Of a stretch of 64,000 nt of DNA, positions 58,417-64,000 are shown piece after piece. Numbering within the stretch: the stretch's first letter is position 1; the number at the start of each line of letters is the position of its first letter. The translations under genes were made by a program, and so were the position numbers. A model generated the notes under the pieces. That model searched no databases, was not told the DNA's origin, and saw only the letters and a program-made list of their open reading frames with translations. Source of the stretch: Lawsonibacter sp. (lineage in GTDB: Bacteria; Bacillota; Clostridia; Oscillospirales; Oscillospiraceae); NCBI GenBank assembly GCA_022796195.1, contig JAAWIE010000005.1:1-64000 (forward strand), in the 5' to 3' direction.

Positions 58417-61062
58417 TTACATCCCCTTCAGCTGAGATTCCAGTTTGGATACCAGTTCGGTGAGTTGGGCGGCCCGGGCCTTTTCCGCCTCCACAACCTG
58501 GGCAGGGGCTTTGTTGACGAAACCGGGGTTGTTCAGCTTGGTGTTCAGCTTCTCCAGCTCAGCAGACTGTTTTTTCAGCTCCTTTTCTACCCGGGCTTTC
58601 TCCTTTTCCAGATCAACCAGTTCACCCAGGGGGATGAACAGCTGAGCCGCATGGGTCACCACAGCTACGTTTCCAGCGGCGTCGGGGGCGGCGTCCACCG
58701 GGACAATCTCCACATCGCTGGCGTAGGCCAGCTTCTTCAGGAAGGGAACACCCAGCGTGAAAATCTCCCGCTCTCCGGTGGCCGCAGTGAGGTGCGCTTT
58801 TTTGGAGGGAGGCACGTTCATCTCGCTGCGCCGGGCACGGATGGCTCGGATGGCGTCCATAATCAACTCCATAGCTTTTTCTTCTGCGGGGAAGTCCATT
58901 TCGCCGCTCGCCACCGGCCAGCTCTGGAGCATGAGGAAACTGCCGTCCTCCACATCCCCGCTGTGTGGCAGGGCCTGCCAGATTTCTTCTGTAATAAAGG
59001 GCATGAAGGGGTGGAGCAGCTTGAGCATCTGGGTCAGCACATAACACAGCACCTGCTGGGCCCGGACCTTGCTGTCCTCATCTTCGCCCTGGAGACGGGT
59101 CTTGGTCAGTTCGATATACCAGTCGCAGTAGTCGTCCCAGATGAAGTCGTAAATCTTCTGAGCCGCTACGCCCAGCTCATATCGGTCCATGTTTTCAGTG
59201 ATCTCCGAAATGGCCCGGTTCAGCTTGGACAAGATCCACTTGTCTTCCAGTTCCAGCTTCCCTGGCAGGGTACATTGGTCAATGGTCAGGTTCATCATCA
59301 GGAACCGGCTGGCGTTCCAGATCTTGTTGGCGAAGTTGCGCATAGCCTCGCACCGCTCGGTGTAGAAGCGCATATCGTTGCCGGGGCTGTTACCCGTGAC
59401 CAGATTGAACCGCAGGGCATCCGCGCCGTACTTGTCGGCGATTTCCAGGGGGTCGATGCCATTGCCCAAAGACTTGGACATCTTCCGGCCCTTGTCATCC
59501 CGGACAAGGCCATGGATGAAGACCGTGTGGAAAGGAGGTTTGCCTGTGTGTTCGCAGGCGGAGAAAATCATGCGGGCCACCCAGAAGAAGATGATGTCGT
59601 AGCCCGTGACCAGCACGTCGGTGGGGTAGTAGTACTGGAAGTCCTCGGTGTTGTCCGGCCAGCCCAGAGTGGAGAAGGGCCAAAGGGCGGAGGAAAACCA
59701 GGTATCCAGCACGTCATCCTCCTGCCGGATCTTCTTGGAATGACAGTGGCAGCATTCTGTGGGGTCGCTTTCAGAGACGGTAATTTTGCCGCAGTCCTCG
59801 CAGGTCCAGGCGGGAATCCGGTGCCCCCACCATAGCTGCCGGGAGATGCACCAGTCCCGGACGTTTTCCATCCAGTTGGTATAGGTTTTGGAGAAGCGGT
59901 CGGGGACGAACTTGGTCTCTCCCTCGTTGACCACCCGCAGAGCCTCTTTGGCCAGGGGCTCCATTTTGACAAACCACTGGGCGGAAATCAGCGGTTCCAC
60001 ATCGCTGTGGCAGCGGGAACAGGTGCCAACATTGTGCTGGTGGGCCTCCACCTTTACCAGATAGCCCTGCTCCTCCAGGTCGGCCACAATGGCTTTCCGG
60101 GCCTCGTACCGGTCCATGCCCGAGTAGCGGCCATAGCCCTCTACTACTACGCCGTGGTCGTCCAGCACCCGGATGGTTTCCAGATTCTGACGCAGGCCCA
60201 CCTCAAAGTCGTTGGGGTCGTGGGCCGGAGTCATCTTCACGCAGCCGGTGCCGAACTCCATGTCCACATATTCGTCCGCTACAATGGGCATTTCCCGGCC
60301 CACCAGGGGCAGAATGCACTTTTTACCCACAATATCAGCATACCGCCCATCGGCGGGGTTGACGGCCACACCGGTGTCGCCCAGCATAGTCTCGGGTCGG
60401 GTGGTGGCTACAATCACGTACCGGTCTGGCTCCCCCTGGATGGGGTAGCGGATGTGCCACAGGTTTCCGGGCTTGTCCTGATATTCTACCTCTACATCGG
60501 ACAGAGCCGTGACACAGTGGGGACACCAGTTGATAATCCGGGAACCCTTATAAATCAGGTCCTTCTCATAGAGGGAGACAAACACATGCCGCACCGCACG
60601 GCTCAGGCCCTCGTCCATGGTGAAGCGGGAACGCTCCCAGTCGCAGGAGACGCCCATTTTTTTCTGCTGTTCCACAATGCGGGCCCCGTATTTGTTTTTC
60701 CAGTCCCATACCCGTTCCAAAAATTTCTCCCGGCCCAGGTCGTAGCGGCTCAGCCCCTCGTTTTCCCGGAGGTTTTCCTCTACCTTGGCTTGGGTAGCAA
60801 TGCCCGCATGGTCACAGCCAGGGACCCACAGTGCCGCACAGCCCTGCATTCGCTTGAAGCGGATCAGGATATCTTGAAGGGTGCAGTCCATGGCGTGGCC
60901 CATGTGGAGCTGTCCCGTCACATTGGGAGGCGGCATCACAATGGTAAAGGGTTTCTTCTTCGGGTCCCGGCGGCCCCGGAAGCAGCCGTTTTCTTCCCAT
61001 TTTTGATAAATACGGCCCTCTGCCTCCTGGGGTTCATAAATTTTTGGCAGTTCTTTTTTCAT
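58417..61062 (-). CDS. valS: valyl-tRNA synthetase
   Basis: The 881-aa class I synthetase has HMGH (residues 53-56, [12 protein letters not shown]), the editing domain ([20 protein letters not shown]), [15 protein letters not shown], the anticodon-binding domain, and the C-terminal ValS coiled coil ([18 protein letters not shown]). It begins at 61062 with AAGGAGG 6 bases upstream. It lies 29 bases downstream of the GDPD gene, so both are in the T-box-controlled transcript. Confidence 0.97.
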   Translation of the reverse strand: MKKELPKIYEPQEAEGRIYQKWEENGCFRGRRDPKKKPFTIVMPPPNVTGQLHMGHAMDCTLQDILIRFKRMQGCAALWVPGCDHAGIATQAKVEENLRENEGLSRYDLGREKFLERVWDWKNKYGARIVEQQKKMGVSCDWERSRFTMDEGLSRAVRHVFVSLYEKDLIYKGSRIINWCPHCVTALSDVEVEYQDKPGNLWHIRYPIQGEPDRYVIVATTRPETMLGDTGVAVNPADGRYADIVGKKCILPLVGREMPIVADEYVDMEFGTGCVKMTPAHDPNDFEVGLRQNLETIRVLDDHGVVVEGYGRYSGMDRYEARKAIVADLEEQGYLVKVEAHQHNVGTCSRCHSDVEPLISAQWFVKMEPLAKEALRVVNEGETKFVPDRFSKTYTNWMENVRDWCISRQLWWGHRIPAWTCEDCGKITVSESDPTECCHCHSKKIRQEDDVLDTWFSSALWPFSTLGWPDNTEDFQYYYPTDVLVTGYDIIFFWVARMIFSACEHTGKPPFHTVFIHGLVRDDKGRKMSKSLGNGIDPLEIADKYGADALRFNLVTGNSPGNDMRFYTERCEAMRNFANKIWNASRFLMMNLTIDQCTLPGKLELEDKWILSKLNRAISEITENMDRYELGVAAQKIYDFIWDDYCDWYIELTKTRLQGEDEDSKVRAQQVLCYVLTQMLKLLHPFMPFITEEIWQALPHSGDVEDGSFLMLQSWPVASGEMDFPAEEKAMELIMDAIRAIRARRSEMNVPPSKKAHLTAATGEREIFTLGVPFLKKLAYASDVEIVPVDAAPDAAGNVAVVTHAAQLFIPLGELVDLEKEKARVEKELKKQSAELEKLNTKLNNPGFVNKAPAQVVEAEKARAAQLTELVSKLESQLKGM

Positions 61063-61091
61063 GATTATCCTCCTTGCATGTTCCGTCTGGT

Positions 61092-62072
61092 TCAGGACGC
61101 GGCTCCGGCATCTGACAAAACGGCGCTCCATTGCTCCGGTGTCACATAGTCGGAATAGTAGCCGTCAGCCCCCCAGCTGGTCGATATCATGTCCAGCAGA
61201 CGGTTTACAGTGTGTAAATATATCTTGCAGCCATATTGGCGCAAAATTTCACTATTTTCCTGGCTGATTCTGGAGAAATCCATGGTCACAACCGGGATAT
61301 CCCGTTCCTGACAGAAGGAGCCGATTTCATGGTAGTCAGGATTTGCGATTTGATACAAGGTAAAAATCCAGTTGACTGCGGGAACTTCCTCCTTGACCCA
61401 GCCATACATCTCCTGGTGATAGATCTGAATGATGATCCGGTCCCATAGAGAGGGGTCGCCGGTCTCCTCAACGGCCTGAGCCAAAACCTGCATCTGTGCC
61501 CGTACATCCGCCTCTCCGGTGTCCTTGCTGTCGGTTACCAGATAGCAGTCGGGGTATACCCGCATCAGGGTCAGCAGACGTTGAATGTCCAGCGGAGTAT
61601 AGTGGAAACAGATGGGTGTGTTGACAAAGGTGTCCCAATCCATCACGCCGACGTATTTTTGCTCCAGATTGTAATAGGAAATCTGATCCCAGTCATGGCG
61701 GGCCACCAGTTTTCCGTCCGAGGTCAGCTGAAGGTCCACCTCAAATACCCGCTGGCCCTCCAGATAACTTTGGAGAAATGCTTCTAGACTGTTGGTCTCT
61801 CGTCTTCCATCTACCGTACCCAGCGCGTGGGCCACGATGGGAATTTCAGTCCAATGCTTATGGGAGTCTGTCCGGGGAGCCAAGGCGGTCATAGCGGAGG
61901 CGACTGCCCCTGCCGCCTGGTCCGCCGCTAGACTCTGGAACGGTTCGCCGCCGCTGTGGTCCAAGGCATCCGGCAGTTTCAGCAGAACTGCGGTGATGAT
62001 CAGAATACAAGCCGAGACACACACCAGCCATTTCCACGGTATTCGGTTGTGCGCTTGTCTGGCCCCTCTCAT
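61092..62072 (-). CDS. membrane-anchored GDPD-type phosphodiesterase
   Basis: The 326-aa protein has one N-terminal membrane helix ([19 protein letters not shown]), then a glycerophosphodiester phosphodiesterase/PI-PLC-like TIM barrel facing outside: [23 protein letters not shown], where AHA and the E of NSLEA fit the GDPD signature, followed by [20 protein letters not shown] with the catalytic H and D. AGGAGG is 9 bases before the ATG. It is the first gene after the T-box, an odd position for such an enzyme. Confidence 0.85.
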   Translation of the reverse strand: MRGARQAHNRIPWKWLVCVSACILIITAVLLKLPDALDHSGGEPFQSLAADQAAGAVASAMTALAPRTDSHKHWTEIPIVAHALGTVDGRRETNSLEAFLQSYLEGQRVFEVDLQLTSDGKLVARHDWDQISYYNLEQKYVGVMDWDTFVNTPICFHYTPLDIQRLLTLMRVYPDCYLVTDSKDTGEADVRAQMQVLAQAVEETGDPSLWDRIIIQIYHQEMYGWVKEEVPAVNWIFTLYQIANPDYHEIGSFCQERDIPVVTMDFSRISQENSEILRQYGCKIYLHTVNRLLDMISTSWGADGYYSDYVTPEQWSAVLSDAGAAS

Positions 62073-62105
62073 GCTCGATCTCCTCCTAGTGCAGGTGGAC
62101 GCTTC

Positions 62106-62345
62106 AAAAAAACGCCCTGAGCCAATCCGGCTCAGGGCGAATCAAGTCCGCGGTACCACCTGAGTTTCCCCAATTTGGGGACACTTTATTCCTTCTGTAA
62201 CGGGAAGTCCCGCCGCCCCTTACTCTATAATTCGGGGGCAGGGCGCAAAAGCCACCTTCGCCGGCTGGGACTGAGGGCTTGCACCGTCCGCCCTCTCTCT
62301 GCATGTCCAAAACCGGGTACTCCTCTTCTGCATTGCCTTTTCGCG
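62106..62345 (-). ncRNA. T-box riboswitch (tRNA-Val type by context)
   Basis: The leader reads, on the minus strand, GAGGAGTA, an AGAGAG loop, GGTGCAAG, a GAAGGTGGC specifier region, then the T-box GGTGGTACCGCGGACTT, and a terminator CGCCCTGAGCC/GGCTCAGGGCG with seven Ts (62106-62139). The T-box bulge TGGT needs A73 on the tRNA, as in tRNA-Val. Reading directly after GAA gives GGU; one base later gives GUG. Uncharged tRNA should allow antitermination into the GDPD and valS genes. Confidence 0.95.
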
Positions 62346-62349
62346 TCTC

Positions 62350-62378
62350 ATTATACGCAAGTTCCTTTGGTTTGTCAA
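62350..62378 (-). promoter_or_regulatory. perfect consensus promoter of the T-box-valS operon
   Basis: TTGACA, a 17-base spacer, then TATAAT on the minus strand. Transcription would start near 62343, giving a leader of about 270 bases before the GDPD gene. Confidence 0.95.
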
Positions 62379-62404
62379 CTCCTTGTTTGTAACCGCATTG
62401 TAAC

Positions 62405-62433
62405 TTGACTGTTATCCACTTCAAGTGTAGTAT
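62405..62433 (+). promoter_or_regulatory. promoter of the blaI-type operon
   Basis: TTGACT, a 17-base spacer, then TAGTAT on the plus strand. It overlaps the first BlaI-type operator. Confidence 0.75.
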
Positions 62434-62456
62434 GATGTTGTTACTACAATTGAAGT
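62418..62456. promoter_or_regulatory. pair of BlaI/MecI-type operators
   Basis: Two 14-base near-identical boxes in opposite orientation: ACTTCAAGTGTAGT at 62418-62431 and ACTACAATTGAAGT at 62443-62456. With flanks they form a 17-base inverted repeat with one mismatch. They cover the -10 box and the transcript start, so the BlaI protein encoded just downstream should repress its own operon. Confidence 0.8.
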
Positions 62457-62468
62457 GGATGTGAGTTT

Positions 62469-62840
62469 ATGAAACGCCTGCCCGATACTGAGCTGGAAGT
62501 TATGAAAGCCTTGTGGTCCACTGGACCAGACACCCCTCGGAGCGTTCTGGAAGATAAGCTGACCCCGTTTGGCTGGGCCTCCAACACCGTTAATACCTAC
62601 CTCGCCCGTCTGGCGGACAAGGGCTTTGTGTCTGTCCGCCGGGAGGGCAAAAGCAACCTCTACACCCCTTTGATCAGCCAGGATGAGTATCAGGCTTTTG
62701 ACAGCCGCGCCGTGCTGGACCGGCTGTACGGCTCTCCACGGAACTTTGTGGCTGCGCTGGCCCGCAAGGGCCTGCGGCGCAGTGAGCTGGAGGAGCTTCA
62801 ATCACTTATGGACCAGCTGAACGGAGGGCAGGAGCAATGA
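62469..62840 (+). CDS. blaI: BlaI/MecI/CopY family repressor
   Basis: The 123-aa protein is a winged-helix repressor: LPDTELEVMKALWSTGPDTP, then FGWASNTVNTYLARLADKGF, the recognition helix, and RREGKSNLYTPL. A C-terminal dimerisation helix follows. The family is released from DNA when cleaved by a BlaR1-type peptidase, and here the next gene encodes such a peptidase and overlaps by 4 bases. The target beyond this operon is unknown; no beta-lactamase is in the window. Confidence 0.9.
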   Translation: MKRLPDTELEVMKALWSTGPDTPRSVLEDKLTPFGWASNTVNTYLARLADKGFVSVRREGKSNLYTPLISQDEYQAFDSRAVLDRLYGSPRNFVAALARKGLRRSELEELQSLMDQLNGGQEQ

Positions 62841-63745
62841 ATCAAATCCTGTTCACCCTGGGGGCGATGTCGCTGGGCGGCTCCGCCGCCGCTGTGCTGC
62901 TGGCCTGGGCGGGCGGTTCCACTCGGGGGCGGTACGGCGCCAGATGGCGGTGTCTGGCCTGGATGGTACTGTGTCTGCGGCTGGCTGTTCCACTGCCCCT
63001 ATTTCCGTACGTCCAGGCCCGGGCCCCAATTCAGGTTGACATCCCAGCGCAGCCTGTGCCAGAGCGGGTTAACCCCAATACATCCGCACCCTCCGGCGCT
63101 TCTCAGGACCTCCCTGTCCAGCCGGGGGACATCCAGACCGATTCGCCGGAGAATTTGCCGGACCATCGCGTCTCCGTGAACCCGATGCGCAAGTGGGAAC
63201 CGGCTCAAGCTGCGATGGTCATTTGGCTGATGGGCGCGGCGGCTGTGTTGCTTTGGAATTTGTCCAGCCATCTGCGTTTCTTACATTGGCTCCGGCGGTG
63301 GTCTTCACCGGTGGAAAGCGGGGAAGCTATTGCCGCCTTCCATCTGCTGGGTGACCAGCTGGGCCTGGACCGGCGGCCTCGGCTGCTGGTGTGCCAGGGA
63401 CTCAGGGTACCCATGCTGGCGGGAGTATTCCGACCGGTGATCCTTCTGCCCCCAGACTGCATGTCCGGGGAGGAACTGGGCTTTTCCCTTCTCCATGAGC
63501 TCACTCACTACCGCCGCAAGGACATCTGGCGTAAACTGCTGGCCCTGTGGGTCAATGCCCTGCACTGGTTCAACCCTTTGATGTGGTACATGGTCCGGAT
63601 GGTGGAGCGGGATACCGAACTGGCCTGCGATGAAGATGTTTTGCGCTGTCTTTCCCAGCCAGATTACTCCGCCTATGGTCAAACCATCCTTTCTGCCGTG
63701 GCCCGTCTGCAACGCGTTCAACGAGGAGGAAATTGCCATGAATAA
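62837..63745 (+). CDS. BlaR1-type M56 membrane metallopeptidase (possibly truncated)
   Basis: The 302-aa protein has N-terminal membrane helices, a Pro-rich extracellular loop (about 60-115), and the cytoplasmic M56 zinc peptidase domain with HELTHYRRKDIWRK and ERDTELACDEDVL. It stops at NCHE soon after the peptidase domain. BlaR1-like proteins usually continue with a further membrane segment and an outer sensor domain. The next ORF, which overlaps in another frame, seems to supply such a segment, so the gene is either naturally split or frameshifted. Confidence 0.85.
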   Translation: MNQILFTLGAMSLGGSAAAVLLAWAGGSTRGRYGARWRCLAWMVLCLRLAVPLPLFPYVQARAPIQVDIPAQPVPERVNPNTSAPSGASQDLPVQPGDIQTDSPENLPDHRVSVNPMRKWEPAQAAMVIWLMGAAAVLLWNLSSHLRFLHWLRRWSSPVESGEAIAAFHLLGDQLGLDRRPRLLVCQGLRVPMLAGVFRPVILLPPDCMSGEELGFSLLHELTHYRRKDIWRKLLALWVNALHWFNPLMWYMVRMVERDTELACDEDVLRCLSQPDYSAYGQTILSAVARLQRVQRGGNCHE

Positions 63746-64000
63746 CAAAATACCCCGCACGCCTTTCTCAACTGCCCTGTCCGGGGCGGCGAAGGAAACG
63801 GAAATCCGCCTGAAAAATATCTTCTCCGGCCCCAAAAAACGGCCCCCGATTCTCTTTCTTGTTCTCATGTTCTCTGTGTGCATCTTCTGCGGAAATTTGG
63901 TGTCCTGCCAGGTCAGTACCGCAGAGGAACCCGACCGTTCCGCCCCCGGCCGGCTCAGCGAAGAATCCTCCAGCCTGCTGGAGGCTCTGTTCCGCAGCGC
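63738..64000 (+). CDS. partial ORF following the M56 peptidase, membrane protein
   Basis: An ATG at 63738, with GAGGAGGA 7 bases upstream, opens a frame that runs to the window end (87 codons: MNNKIPRTPFSTALSGAAKE...). It has one hydrophobic helix (PPILFLVLMFSVCIFCGNL) near residue 40 and a polar tail. It overlaps the M56 stop by 8 bases. The segment before the helix looks like the RIKNI-type linker found after the M56 domain in clostridial BlaR1 proteins, so it may be the second half of a split sensor. Confidence 0.65.
   Translation, partial: MNNKIPRTPFSTALSGAAKETEIRLKNIFSGPKKRPPILFLVLMFSVCIFCGNLVSCQVSTAEEPDRSAPGRLSEESSSLLEALFRS

Noticed and set aside
58465-61149. Long plus-strand ORFs (456 and 380 aa) and 49250-50311 (353 aa)
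   Set aside because: They are mirror frames of valS and lysS, whose motifs (HMGH, KMSKS, class II motifs) settle the coding strand.
1-64000. CRISPR arrays, tRNA genes, insertion sequences, attachment sites and replication origins
   Set aside because: I looked for regularly spaced repeats, cloverleaf sequences with TTCGA-type loops, transposase frames and DnaA-box clusters and saw none.

Overview
The window looks like a piece of chromosome from a GC-rich, anaerobic, spore-forming member of the Clostridia, most likely Oscillospiraceae (Flavonifractor/Lawsonibacter/Pseudoflavonifractor-like). The evidence is sporulation genes (yabP, yabQ, spoIIR, dacF-, ytfI- and ytfJ-type), an IspH-ribosomal protein S1 fusion, class 1B dihydroorotate dehydrogenase, a T-box leader, strong AAGGAGG-type ribosome binding sites and dispersed repeats that I recall from this family. 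There are no phage genes, transposases, CRISPR arrays, tRNAs or rRNAs. Names rest on reading motifs in the translated frames; no database search was run. Start codons were moved from the ORF-track positions wherever a Shine-Dalgarno sequence or promoter required it.

Layout. 1-4032 (minus): an ABC importer operon (lipoprotein, HAD phosphatase, double permease, start of the ATPase). 4237-7269 (minus): birA, hpf and an amidohydrolase. 7310-7419 (plus): an orphan promoter-hairpin-terminator unit that looks like a small RNA. 7520-9144 (minus): the conserved yabP-yabQ-divIC-yabR sporulation/division operon. 9276-12753 (plus): Cof-type phosphatase, beta-CASP nuclease and a DUF975 membrane protein. 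13029-13619 (minus): RNase M5. 13849-20160 (plus): carbamoyl-amino-acid amidohydrolase, dihydroorotase, dicarboxylate-type symporter, PyrK, PyrD and a HAD phosphatase. 20263-24768 (plus): FapA/DUF342, CheX-like, CheY-like and a SIR2-TPR protein. 24944-31038 (plus): LTA-synthase-like sulfatase, BI-1 protein, ruvC-ruvA-x-ruvB. 31048-31628: a divergent small gene and XRE regulator. 31780-34190 (plus): glmM, SigH-like sigma factor, zinc-ribbon protein. 34299-36151 (minus): alpha/beta hydrolase and a proline-rich ferritin-like protein. 36439-41097 (plus): scpA-scpB-ytfI-ytfJ-dacF-rluB. 41244-48867 (plus): RpiR regulator, flavoprotein, cmk, plsC, ispH-rpsA, carD, ispD, ispF. 49055-58278 (minus): greA-lysS; spoIIR and an unknown gene; lrp-aminotransferase-thrH-DUF1015-ispE; an Fe-S aldo/keto reductase. 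58417-62378 (minus): T-box, GDPD membrane protein, valS. 62405-64000 (plus): BlaI, BlaR1-like M56 peptidase and a further partial ORF.

The most interesting locus is 13849-19410. Its gene set matches a reductive orotate-degradation pathway (orotate to dihydroorotate to N-carbamoyl-aspartate to aspartate + NH3 + CO2) with a DctA-family symporter able to supply orotate, and it has no aspartate transcarbamoylase, OPRTase or OMP decarboxylase. Other notable points are the T-box operon in which a GDPD membrane protein precedes valS and the specifier is off register, the plus-strand small RNA at 7345-7419 with a C/U-rich loop, and the SIR2-TPR gene attached to a FapA-CheX-CheY module without flagellar genes.
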